This document shows, piece by piece, positions 24,058-34,220 of a stretch of DNA of 64,000 nt. This DNA comes from Cymodocea nodosa (Eukaryota > Streptophyta > Magnoliopsida > Alismatales > Cymodoceaceae): assembly GCA_036874045.1 (NCBI GenBank), contig CM072340.1, positions 5,099,001-5,163,000 of the forward strand, read 5' to 3'. A program made the translations under genes and the position numbers. Each line of letters starts with the position of its first letter. Position 1 is the stretch's first letter. The notes beneath the pieces were generated by a model. It saw nothing but the letters and a program-made list of their open reading frames with translations, searched no databases and was not told where the DNA came from.

Positions 24058-25002
24058 ATTGTATTGTTCGTCTACTTGTATAAAATTGTATGAAATTGTA
24101 AGATGTATTTGTATTGTAAATTGATTCATATTAATGAATATAAATTTTTCAGATGCAATTTTCATACATGTTTTGGATGTGAAAATGAATGGAATTTATT
24201 GAATATTATGTAATTTGTGGAACTTTATGAATGAATATGTAACAGATTTACAATTTGCTGAATGACAAGATAAATGCTTAAAAGTTTCTGCATGTTGCAA
24301 GGTAAAATGTAAATTCTGCATAATATAAAATGACCTGCAAGTTAAATCTTTATATAATGTTCAGATTTAAATGAATTTTGATTAGAATGATGCATTAATG
24401 ACATAGATTTAACATTATTTCAGTTAGCAGAATGAAAAAGAAAAAAGTAGAGAGAAATTTACGAGAGTAAACTTAGAGGTTGCTAAGTGTTAACTCAACG
24501 AAGTAAGTTCGTTGAGTTAATTGTAACTCTACGAGGTCAGTAATATAATATAAGGTCACTCTGTTGAGTTATCTGTAACTCAACGAAGTTAGTCTGTGGA
24601 GTTAGCAACAGTAACCGACTATGCTCCGTTGAGTTATCTGTATCTCAACGAGGTTAGTTCGTGGATTAAGTAGAACGGTTATTCTTTTAACCATGAACGA
24701 AACTTCATCGGCTTAGCAATTACTAAAATTTGAAATTAATAGTGGTACACGTACCCATAGAAACAGGAACCACGATGCACGTTGCAAGACACGTTCTTGC
24801 AACGAGATTTATTCACTTTATGGATATACATTATATATATAAATCAGAATGTTATTTACGAGTTACCAGCACTTTTAAAAGAAAGGAGAATGCGTTGGAG
24901 GAACTAGAAGGAGAAGCAGCTAATTCAACTTCATCCGACAACAAATATTTACTGAATGGAAAGCTTCAGACTAGTATGTATTTAATCTTCTACTATTTAT
25001 TT
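24058..25002 (+). promoter_or_regulatory. PG-B4 spacer before gag: palindromes and TATA-like box
   Basis: 945 bp without coding capacity. A perfect 13-bp inverted repeat with a 5-base loop lies at 24490-24520 (TTAACTCAACGAA and its complement). Others lie at 24563-24584 and 24625-24650. A 9-bp palindrome, GTTGCAAGA/TCTTGCAAC, lies at 24781-24803. TATATATATAAA lies at 24832-24843, about 160 bp before the gag ATG. The parts and their order are kept in PG-B3. This is a candidate internal promoter for the displaced gag. Confidence 0.5.
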
Positions 25003-26346
25003 ATGAGCACATGGACTCGTTCTCTAAGTACTAAACGATTAGTAAGAACACCTACCTAGGAATTTTCATCGCAGAGGAGTATTGAAAAATTTTCTAAACT
25101 GAACTTTAACAAAATTCTTTAGGGTGCAGCTAACCTTTCTTTAAAAGAGAACGTAGAAATGGTTGTTCCAATAGAAAAACCATTAGGAGAAATTCTATAT
25201 CCGGAATTAGTTGATGAACCTTCATGTATTCGATTGCCAAACTTTGAGGGAGATAGCTTTGAATTGAAATCTAATTATATTAGTCAATTGCCACATTTTC
25301 ATGGATTAGAAAGAGAGGATGCCTATTATTTCCTTAGAGAATTTAATGAAGTTTGTCAAATGATGAAAATGCCGAACATGAGTATAGATACTTTTAAACT
25401 TAGATATATCCCTTTTTCTTTAAAAGACACAGCTACGAGATGGTTATATACTTTGTCGCCTGATTCAATTTCTACATGGACTGAATTTTGCTTTGTTTTT
25501 CTGGAAAAATATTATCCAACACATCAAATGATTAAAAAGAAGAAGGAAATATTAATGTGTAGCCAAAAACAAGGTGAATCATTTTGGAAATATTTTGAAA
25601 GATTTAAAGATTTACTGACTGAATGTCCACATCATGCAATGAGTAAAGCACAATTAATAGGTATAATTTATGAATGCATAGATGTTTCAACAAAATCTTT
25701 ATTAGAATCTACTTGTCAAAATGGATTTTTAAAGTTATGTAGTGAAGAAGCATGGGCATATTTAGAAAACTTTGCAAAAAGAACTACACAGTGGGAAAAC
25801 TTGGCTGAAGCTATTGTAGATAAAAAAATATTGCCAAGAGGAATGCATGGAATAGATTCAAGTACTACGCTTGAGGTGAAATTAAATGAATTAACAAAGA
25901 AAATAGAAGAGTTATCATTAAATCAAAAGCTAGCAAAAAAGAATGCAAACATAAATGATTTAGATATTATTTATGCTAGAAACTAGAGAGATAACTTGGG
26001 AAATTCTTATAATCCTAATTGGAGAAATCACCCAAATTTATCTTGGAGAAACAACAATTTCCAGGGAGGAGAAAATGTAAATGAGAAGAATATAAGTTAT
26101 GAAGCATTACTGGAACAAGGATCTAGAATAGAGAAATTAGAAAAGATAATCCAACAATTAAACAATCATCTAGATTTTGTATTTGGAAATGCTGCAATTC
26201 AAAATCAGAATAGAAATATACCACTTAGACAGAAGGAACCAATGGAAGTTAGACCTACTAGAAGATTGCCAATACAAGCTATACCTAATCCTGTCAATAG
26301 AACGGTTAATGAAATTGATACCTCTTCTCGGAGAATAGCTGAATGA
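25003..26346 (+). pseudogene. Gag (capsid) of PG-B4, located 3' of pol
   Basis: ATG at 25003 (MSTWTRSLSTKRLVR) is shared with PG-B3. The gag core matches Athila-type gag: CIRLPNFEGDSFELKSNY, YFLREFNEVCQMMK, RYIPFSLKDTATRWLYTL, GESFWKYFERFKDLLTEC, then YNPNWRNHPNLSWRN. A helical stretch follows and the protein ends IDTSSRRIAE. In-frame TAG codons lie at 25057, about 25123 and 25984; all could be C-to-T or similar single changes. There is no CCHC knuckle, which instead sits at the start of pol. Gag forms the virus-like particle. With gag after pol and the extra ORF, its expression cannot follow the usual gag-pol scheme. Confidence 0.92.
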
Positions 26347-26539
26347 AGCAACATATCTGAAGCAACTATCTGTATATATATATGTTTTTATTTATAGTTA
26401 ATAGTATCGTAGAGTCAGTCCTTAACTCAACGAACTTATTCCGTTGAGTTATGCCTTAATAACTCCACGAGGGTGTGCAGTAGTTATGTTAATTTTTTGT
26501 CTCTACTAAATTTTTGTTTGTGTTATACAAAATCAACAA
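26347..26539 (+). promoter_or_regulatory. PG-B4 spacer between gag and the F-box-like ORF
   Basis: Noncoding. TATATATATATG (about 26372-26383) is followed by TAACTCAACG...CGTTGAGTTA (about 26423-26451) and then the ATG at 26540. PG-B3 has the same order of elements. Role inferred only. Confidence 0.4.
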
Positions 26540-27672
26540 ATGGAATTGATGCAATTACCGTTGGATGCACTAAGGGAAGTATTGAGTAACTTGTTAGCTA
26601 AAGATCTGTGCAGGCTGTGTTCTGTATCAAAGGAAATTAAAGACTGTATTGAAGAAAAATATTTTTAGGGACTACAAGCTGCAAAAATGACTAAGATTAG
26701 AGATGGATTCATATGGAGGTCATTTAATCGTAGTTCAATTAATCATGAATATCTTGCTATGGAAGAAACTACTGGAATTCCACCCAATACATTAGAAGGA
26801 ATAAATCATATTATGGGGATAGATGAAGGATTAATCATATACAAGACGAGACCAAGGTATGCAAGTTTATTATTACCTGATATTTTGATAAGAAATCCTA
26901 TAACAGGAGAAGAATAGAATATAGGAAGACCTAATAGATTTGAAGTACCAATTGTAAATTGTGGATCGGCTTTAATATTTTCTAATAAAAATTTTACAAT
27001 TCCTGAAAAATTATATTATTGGAGACCTACGGGAAATTGGGGTAAAGATTTACGCTTAAGTGTGTATAATTTTCTGAATAGATCTTGGAATGAAAATATT
27101 ATGATATATCTAGGACGGAAATCATTAATTAACCAAACACATGTCATACTTGATGGATATATATATCTTGTCACAGATATATCAATTGCATTTGGATCTG
27201 ATTTATACATAGTGAGCATAGACAGTTATGATGAATATATAGAAATTTTACCTATACCGAGTGATATAGCTAAACCACCATCTGCAGAATTTAATAAAAT
27301 TCAAATAGGAATGTGGTATAATGAAGAAGATGATCCTACTTTATGTCTGATAAGATGGTGGGATGAATTGATGAAATTTCAAATATGGATTATGGAAGAC
27401 ATTAATGAATGGAAGAGGAATATATTTAAATAGATGTAGAAATAGAAACTACTACATTACCCTGGAACCAAAAAGGATCCCTTTTTGCATTTCATATCAT
27501 TAATGGTAATACACTTGTATTTGGAATTTATAATATATTACACATTTACAAATTAAGAAGGAACAAGAACTACATGAAAACAGAATTAATAGCAAGAAAA
27601 ACTATGCCTAAAAAGTTTGCTTGGACTAATACATTTATTCCATTTGTTCCTACTTTTCAATCATGTTCTTAA
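26540..27672 (+). pseudogene. F-box-like protein captured by the PG-B retrotransposon
   Basis: Starts MELMQLPLDALREVLSN at 26540. Residues 5-45 fit the F-box consensus (LP-D-L-EVLS-L, KDLCRLCSVSKE, YF). The rest resembles plant F-box-associated domains: ILIRNPITGEE, FEVPIVNCGSALIF, ILDGYIYLV, IEILPIPSD, LIRWWDELMKFQIWIMEDI, and, after a frameshift near 27430, KGSLFAFHIINGNTLVF. Stops at 26666 and 26915 plus that frameshift break about 377 codons. F-box proteins select substrates for SCF ubiquitin ligases, and this fold usually occurs in host genes. It lies between gag and the 3' LTR in two independent copies, so it is part of the family and not a chance insertion. Confidence 0.8.
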
Positions 27673-28450
27673 GCTGTGATTTTGTGTGTTTAATGTTGTG
27701 TGTATTCTACGTTTATTTTTAGAAAAAATATAGTTTTCATTTTATTTTATAAAAGAAAAAAAAAACAAAATATCAATCTAGTTTGTTGGTATCTGTTCTG
27801 GGAAACCAACTAGCTTGCTTGTGAGCTACCAAAGGCGTAGGAGCCTGGGTTCCACACAAGACACTAAATTATCAATATCTGTTAAATGTTATTTTGTTAT
27901 ATATTTTTTGCTTTTATCTGTGAATGAAAAGTTTTCAGAATCAAAAATCAAAATATGTAGAAGGAGATACAAACAAAACAAGGTATGTAACTAATTACTT
28001 ATCCTGAATTTTAATCAACAAAACTGTATTCATTCCTGCTATAATTACTGTATTTACTACAAAATCTTTTACATTGAGGACAATGCAAAATGTAGGTATG
28101 GGGGGGAGGTAATTAAAGTAACAGCCATGTAAATTTGTTAATTAAAAAAAATTAAAATGGTACTGCAAAGTTTTGTGGAAATTGAAAATTTTTATGAACT
28201 TGCTGTAACTATCTGATAATTGAGACTGTAAAATTTATAATCTATAACTGCTTGAATGTTATATTTAGAAGGCTATATATAATGCTATAGAATTTACTAT
28301 TTATGCAAATCTAGATATAGTATCTTATGTTTTTTCTGAATTTCATGAGTTTAATAGTTTCACGATTTTAAAATGAAATCAGAATGCTTAATGAAAAATC
28401 AGTAAATTATCTGAAGTCCTGAAGGAGCTGAGATGTAAATTCTAGATTAA
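27673..28450 (+). other. PG-B4 3' noncoding region with hairpin and G tract
   Basis: No gene is seen. The hairpin CATTGAGGACAATG (28072-28085) is followed by TATGGGGGGGAGG (about 28097-28109). This is the same combination as in PG-A elements and is known near the 3' end of Athila-type elements. The true LTR-adjacent purine tract is missing, because a deletion has removed most of the 3' LTR (junction about 28450). Confidence 0.7.
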
Positions 28451-28634
28451 ATGATACAAATTGGAATTAATATCTAAATTGTATTAAAGGTTGTTTGTTT
28501 ACTTCTAAAAGAAAAAGAATAGGCATAAAGATAAATTAACTAAGTAAAAATAGAAGTAACAAATCCAAGTTTTTCTAGTACGTTATTGGAGATCTAATTA
28601 GATATTCTGGTGTCGTGCTGGGAAAACACAAACA
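28451..28634 (+). repeat. PG-B4 3' LTR remnant
   Basis: The last ~184 bp of the LTR, nearly identical to 17803-17986 of the 5' LTR, ending AACACAAACA and followed by the ATATT duplication. Confidence 0.92.
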
Positions 28635-28639
28635 ATATT

Positions 28640-29523
28640 CTTCCTATTTGTTGACATCTTAAACAACTTAAGCAATATTTATGAGCATCTTTGAATAGTG
28701 TTGGCCAATAAAATCCACATTGCAGAATTTTGGTAGTAGTTTTCCCTGAACCAAAATGCCCTCCACATGTTTGGTCATGACAAAAAGATAATATGCTCTC
28801 ATATTTAGTTTTTGGAACACACCTCCTTAAAACCAAATAAGACATTTCTTAAATAAGTATGGGTCTTCCCAATAGTAATATTTTACTCTTGAAAAGAATA
28901 ATTTCTTATCTTGTCTATTCCAATCTTTAGGTGTTAAACCAGTAACTAAGTAATTAACTATGTCTGCATACCAAGGCAATGTGTTGATGGCGTTAATTGT
29001 TCATCAAGAAAATTATCCTTAATTTCAATGTTTGATTTTTCTATTTGTAATCTTGATAAATGATCTGCTACTACATTCTCACAACTTTTTTTATCTTTAA
29101 TTTCTAGATCAAATTCTTCTAATAATAATATCCATTAGATCAATCTAGATTTAGTCTCTTTCTTTGCTATTAGGTGTTTTAAAGTTGAATGATCCGTGCA
29201 TACTATCACTTTAGCTCCAATCAAATATGATCTAAACTTTTCTAAGGAAAACACTACAACTAATAGTTCCTTTTCAGTAGTATAATTAATTTGAGCATCA
29301 TTTAAAGTTTTGCTTGCATAATGAATCCACTCTAAGAGATTTTTCTATCTTCTGTCCCAACACTACTCTTACAGCAAAATCATATACATCATATATTAAT
29401 TCAAATTGATGGCTCCAATCAGGTGCTTGTATTATAGGAGTTGAAATTAAGCTAGTTTTAAGCTTGAAAAATGCTTCTTTGCAATTTTTATTAAAGTTGA
29501 ATGAGACATCTTTTAATAGATTA
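28640..29523 (-). pseudogene. PG-B3 RNase H and integrase zinc-binding region
   Basis: Read leftward, 29523-29300 encodes the RT-RNase H connection (NFNKNCKEAFFKLKTSL, IIQAPDWSHQFELI). RNase H follows to about 28900. Then comes the integrase HHCC finger at 28845-28640 (FCHDQTCGGHFGSGKT, CLSCLRCQQIG). Stops and small changes are frequent. The gene continues upstream across the plastid insert (29970 onward) and downstream across PG-B4 at 15731. Confidence 0.9.
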
Positions 29524-29969
29524 TAGGAACTTGTTACGGGTGGGTTCATTGGATTGCTTTCTCAAAAACTTTAAGTAAAAATCCCATTTTGACTCTGCAC
29601 CATTGATTCCACTATGATTGGTAATTAATAATGGAATAATTCCTTCATATCATAAAGAAGATAGAGGACATAATTTACATGGATATAGTAAGTCTCGCTT
29701 AGGCTGCTTTAATGGTAGTCTTTACATTTTCCCTTTCGCTTGTAGTGTGGGGAAGGAGTGGGCTTTAGGGATACTACTATACTAATTAAGTATAGGTAAT
29801 GGAATTGTATCTATTGTTTAATTGATCATTTTGTGAAGTGTTTTAGAATCAAACTATGAATCTCATAGTTGTATTTCGAAACCCAATTCAATAGGATACA
29901 TATGGTAGGATTTTATTTCCCCCCTTAAATATTTGATTTTGATTTGAGAAATCTGCTCTTACCAGAATG
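29524..29969 (+). other. Plastid DNA insert (NUPT) inside PG-B3 RT
   Basis: About 446 bp with no retrotransposon homology break the RT gene between GLN/LEU-coding bases that are contiguous in PG-B4 (near 20866). The insert holds petN and its spacers, including a run of C at about 29921-29926. Base composition and gene content are typical of plastid spacer DNA. There is no clear target duplication, as expected for end-joined organelle fragments. Confidence 0.85.
29679..29768 (+). pseudogene. petN: petN (cytochrome b6f subunit N) in nuclear plastid DNA
   Basis: A 29-codon frame starting MDIVSLA, then a TAG at codon 8 where Trp is expected, then AALMVVFTFSLSLVVW and a natural stop at 29766. This is the plastid PetN protein, a small single-span membrane subunit of the cytochrome b6f complex in the thylakoid. 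The TGG-to-TAG change shows a nuclear, non-functional copy. Length and sequence fit petN exactly apart from this codon. Confidence 0.95.
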
Positions 29970-30958
29970 AGTTAAAGGTCTAGCTATTTTGCTAAAATCT
30001 TTAATGAATCTTCTATAAAATCTAGCATGTCCTAGAAATGATCTAATATCTTTTACTAATTTAGGTTCTAGTAGATTAGAAATTACTTCTATTTTAGCTT
30101 GATCTACTTCCAGCCCTTTCTTTGAAACAACATGTCCCAAGACTATTCCTTATTTAACCATGAAGTGACATTTTTCTTAATTTAGATCTAGATTTTTTTC
30201 CACACAGCGTTTTAATACTTGGTCTAAATTATTTAAACACACTTTATATAAAGTTCCATATACAGTAAAATCATCCATAAATATTTCTAAAAAATCTTTA
30301 GTCATTCTAGTGGATATGCCCTACATACACCTTTGAAAGATAGTTGGTGCATTACATAATCTGAATGGCATTCTCTTAAAAGCATAAGTTCTATTAGGAC
30401 ATGTGAAAATTGTTTTCTCTTGTTCCTCTAATACTACTAGAACTTGGTTATATTTTGAATACCCGTCTAGGAAATAAAAATATTCTTTCCCTGCTAATTT
30501 CTCTAGCATTTGGTCTATAAAAGGTAAGGTAAAATGATCTTTCCTAGTTACAACATTCAGCTTTCTATAGTCTATACACACTCTCCAACTTGATTGAATT
30601 CTAGTAGGTATCCAGTCCTGACTTTCATTCCTAATAACTGTCAATCTTGATTTCTTGGGAACTACATGGATTGGACTAACCCATGAGCTATCAAAAATCG
30701 GATAAATTATGTCATTATCTAACTATTTCACTATTTCCTTCCTGACTATTTCTTCAAGGTTTGGATTTAATATCCTCTTAGGAATTCTAATAGGTTTAGC
30801 ATTCTCTTCTAAATATATGTGGTGACAGCATATAGTTGCACTTAACCCTTTTATATCAGCCATAGTCCATCCTATTGCTTCTTTATAAGTTTTTACTACA
30901 TCTTTTAATTTAGAAATTTGATCTTTTAAATCTGAAGCAATAATGATTGGACATGACC
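29970..30958 (-). pseudogene. PG-B3 reverse transcriptase
   Basis: Read leftward from 30958 it encodes SCPIIIASDLKDQISKLK, then the RT fingers (WRVCIDYRKLNVVTRKDHF at about 30580), AFKRMPFRLCNAP, and a palm region at about 30280 corresponding to FMDD. The thumb follows (GHVVSKKGLEVDQAKIEV, SFLGHARFYRRFIKDFSK) to 29970. Stops are present, for example near 30170 and 30320. At 30958 the RT joins LTR sequence: a deletion has removed the rest of the 5' LTR, the primer site, the zinc knuckle and the protease. Confidence 0.9.
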
Positions 30959-31890
30959 TCTGATGGTTGGTGATTTTGGTGGCAGTGTGGAGCTTCAGGG
31001 AACTTTTGGCACTTCCTACAGTTAATGCAGTTCTCCACCTACACACACACTTCTTCATCTTTCTCCTCTTGTTTTATATTTCTTTCAATAATGACTACTT
31101 TTACTTAAATGATCGGTTGGATTTCCTTCATTCATATCAACAATGGTGATTTCCTCTTCATTCCATGAGTGAATTCCTACGTGATACATGCAATCGTGGT
31201 TTCCTTAGAATTTCTTGTTTCTATAACTACTACAATGGCATGTTAGAAAATAAATGGTCCGTGGAGTTAGTGTAACTCAACGGACATACTTCATCAATTT
31301 AACTATAAAACACATGCAAATAAGAAATAACGAGTTCAGATGTTTCAGATAGTTACAACTATAAGTATCTGAAACTTACATGCATTTTGGATAGTTAGCA
31401 CCTAACCTTCCGAAAGATAACTTAAGTCAAGTTTCCAAATCGTGACACATGTCCTTAGTAAGTTTTATAATAAAAAGATGTTACGGATACTTGCAAACTT
31501 AACTATCCGTTGCTCAGACACATTTTAGATAGTTAGCAAATAAGTTACTGAAAATCCACTTAAGTCATGCATTAAGGTTTCAACACGTGTACTTCAGGAA
31601 ATAATAAAATATTCTTTAAGCGTTTAAAACATAACTGCCTAGTACATGCAATATAACTCTCCAAAATAATAGAAAATTTAGATACTTAAGAATTTCATAG
31701 CCTATAACTTACCGATAGTTCAGAAGTATACTTAATCAATGCTAATTTCTTGAAATTATGCAGATTCTTTTATTAAAGCATATAATAGTGTAATTATAAC
31801 ATAATGGCATAATTCTCATATGATAAGCTAAATATTATGCAATTAACCATCATTTAACCGTTAATATTATGCACTTTTTCATTTTGAACA
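30959..31890 (-). repeat. PG-B3 5' LTR, first ~930 bp
   Basis: Starts at 31890 with TGTTCAAAATGAAAAAGTGC read on the minus strand, as in other PG-B LTRs. It runs through the CGGATAGTTA-type repeats to the TATA region before the deletion junction at 30958. The AGTAT duplication follows at 31891-31895. Confidence 0.88.
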
Positions 31891-31895
31891 AGTAT

Positions 31896-33387
31896 CCTCA
31901 TTACCATATGCTAACTTCATCACTCCAATTTTATAATTTATAACAACCCCTAATGTTACTAAAAATGGTCTTCCCAAAATTAAAGATGTATCATGAGTCT
32001 AATGCTTAATTTGTTGGGAATCCAAAATCACAATATCAATAGGATATATGAAGTTTTTGATTTTAATTAGGACATCTTCTATTTTTCCTCTAGGGTATCT
32101 TATACTTCTATCAGCTAATTGAATGACAGTCCTAGTAGGGGTTAAGCCTTCTAATCTTAAGGATGCAAATATATCACTAGGCATAACATTTATACCTACA
32201 CCTAGGTCTATTAAGGTTCTTTCTAGAATGGTATTTCCTATGGTGCATGATATAACAGGGATTCCTAGATCACATCACTTGTTAGGAATTTATGGCAGAA
32301 ATAAGGAACTACTTTGTTCAGCTAAAAAGACTTTTCTTAAAACTTTTCACTCTCTTTTCTTAGTACACCAATACTTAAGAAATTTAGCACAAGGTGGCAT
32401 TTTCGGCAATAAGTCTAACAGAGGAATGTTAATTTGTACTTTTTCAAAAATTTCTCTAATTTTTTCTTGCTTTCCAAGAAATGTTTGTTGTAATCTTTCA
32501 GGATAGGGTACTTATGATTGTGATTTACAAGATTCTTTTCCTTTCATTTCATTTGTTTGATTATTTTTAATCTCATTTTCAGATCTAGATTTTTCTACAT
32601 TAATTTATAAGTTTTCAGATATTACATTTTCATTATCATCTTTAATTTTGTTCTTATCCACCTTCACATGGCTTTCTTTTTGAGTTCTTGGTGGTATATC
32701 AACTCTAGGTCCTGATGTTATACATACATCTTCCAGATTTTCATTACTTTCATGATGTTCTTGTATTTCATTTTCATGATTTTGATCTTCAATTGTCTTT
32801 AGTTTTAACTTACATTCTTTAAATTCTATTGCATTAGTATTTTCTTTTGTCTATATGTCTTGCAAATTATGCAAATCTGTAATATTAAAGATTTCATTTG
32901 TGTTTTCCTATTGCATAACTTGTAATTTCATTGTTAATTCGTCCAATGCTTTTAGCTTTCTTTCTAGATCATCTAGTCTCATTGCATTCAATTTTTGATC
33001 AATTTTCATTATGGTTTTTTTAGTTTTGTATATGATATCAATTTTAGGTTCTGAATATTCTTCCCTATAATTTAACTGCTGACACATGTATTGTTCCAGT
33101 TTGTCTATGTTTTGCTCTAAACTATGCTCAAGTCTATCATACCTATCCCAAACTTTCTTATCTCTCAACATATTACACATTCTAAACTGACCATTAGTTA
33201 GGTAAACTATAGTATTCTCATACTTAGCCCTATTATATTGAATATAATTTATTTGTTGTACATGTAATCTAACCATTCGCAATCGTCTCAATTTCAAACA
33301 ATTTGAAATGGCATGACCTTCTAAATTGCAGAATTCACATATGCTAACTACAGGTTTCAAAAATCTTTGAGCATAAGCATATGCCAT
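31896..33387 (-). pseudogene. PG-B2 pol N-terminus and protease
   Basis: Starts MAYAYAQRFLKPVVSICEFC at 33387. An intact CX2CX4HX4C knuckle (CEFCNLEGHAISNC) lies within the first ~35 residues. A coiled-coil-like stretch (LDDLERKLKALDEL) follows, then the conserved IREIFEKVQINIPLLDLL block. The protease at about 32240-31930 has IDLGVGINVMPSD and LILGRPFL. At 31896 the gene is broken by PG-B3 and resumes at 8460. The gene begins directly after the primer site with no gag between, so pol comes first in this copy as well. Several stops are present. Confidence 0.88.
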
Positions 33388-33467
33388 ATTCTCAATTATA
33401 TAATAAAACACACAACACTCCTTTTGATGTTAAAACAAAACAACATTCACAGTTGCTTAGCTTCTTA

Positions 33468-33485
33468 ATCCCCGACAACGGCACT
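33468..33485 (-). other. tRNA-Asp primer binding site of PG-B2
   Basis: On the minus strand the sequence reads AGTGCCGTTGTCGGGGAT, close to the complement of the tRNA-Asp 3' end. It lies 8 bp from the LTR end at 33494 and is better preserved than in PG-B4. Confidence 0.8.
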
Positions 33486-33493
33486 AGAAAACT

Positions 33494-34220
33494 TGTTTAG
33501 ATTGGAAAACTTATTTGATTTGTTTTTATGCTTATATTAATAAATTCTTTTAGAAGTAAACAAATAACTTTTCACACAAATTAGATATTAAGTCTAATTT
33601 GTATTTTTAACTACAAGTGCACAGTGTATATTATATTCATGTGCAAGTACAGGTCAATCTCACAAAGATTGAGTAAGAATTGTGTACTATTCCAATTTTT
33701 ATGTTGGAGTTTATGTGTTCAGTTGAGCACTCCATTAGTTATAGTTAACTCAATGGACTTATTTTGTGGAGTTATGGTTAACTCAATAGACTAACCTCGT
33801 GGACTTAAGTTAACTCCATGAGCCTACCTTTCCAATTAAATATTACTATTCATAGAGGAATTCGACCATCCATTGGGCAGTTCCACAGAATGTAAATAAC
33901 ATTAATTAAGCTTTTTAATGTTACTTAATGTGAGATTTGTCATTAAACAACACTAACATTCAAATATTTCAAATAGTAACCATTAAGATCTTTAAGTATT
34001 CTATATAAATCAATTTCAATAAACGATAAACTATTTTCTATTTTCTGAATCAAACAAACATAAAACATTCACAATACTGACAATGATAACATTAATCACA
34101 ATACAAAACAAACAACACAACACTTTAATATTAAATGTAAATATAGATAATGATTTGTTTTTGGTATTTTTGTTTTGATATGTTCTTGAAGATGAGCGAA
34201 AGGTGAAATGTAAAAATCTC
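33494..34220 (-). repeat. PG-B2 5' LTR, segment 1
   Basis: The LTR 3' part read on the minus strand, ending TCTAAACA at 33494. It is interrupted at 34220 by CO-2, whose ATCTC duplication occupies 34216-34220. It continues at 52732-52779 and 63674-64000. Confidence 0.9.

Larger units (their letters stand above)
15737..28634 (+). mobile_element. PG-B4: most complete copy of the pol-first, gag-last PG-B family
   Basis: A 12.9-kb plus-strand element flanked by the ATATT duplication (15732-15736 and 28635-28639), inserted in the integrase of PG-B3. The order is: 5' LTR (2250 bp), degenerate tRNA-Asp primer site, pol (zinc knuckle, PR, RT, RNase H, broken integrase), extra ORF, spacer, gag, spacer, F-box-like ORF, 3' noncoding region with a hairpin and G tract, then only the last ~184 bp of the 3' LTR. 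Gag being 3' of pol is the reverse of the normal gypsy order. Every ORF carries stops, so the copy is not autonomous. Confidence 0.93.
8466..31890 (-). mobile_element. PG-B3: PG-B gypsy element nested in PG-B2
   Basis: A minus-strand PG-B element. Its right end (31890) carries the LTR start and its left end (8466) the LTR end. It is bounded by the 5-bp duplication AGTAT at 8461-8465 and 31891-31895. The target was the linker between protease and reverse transcriptase of PG-B2. In transcription order it holds: a truncated 5' LTR, a deletion covering PBS to early RT, RT with a plastid insert, RNase H, integrase (split by PG-B4), extra ORF, gag, F-box fragment, and a truncated 3' LTR. Without PG-B4 it is about 10.5 kb. 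Many stops and deletions make it inactive. Confidence 0.9.

Noticed and set aside
24730..25059. Separate 109-codon gene before PG-B4 gag
   Set aside because: It is the same frame as gag. The conserved start shared with PG-B3 is the later ATG at 25003, and the upstream part covers the TATA-like site.
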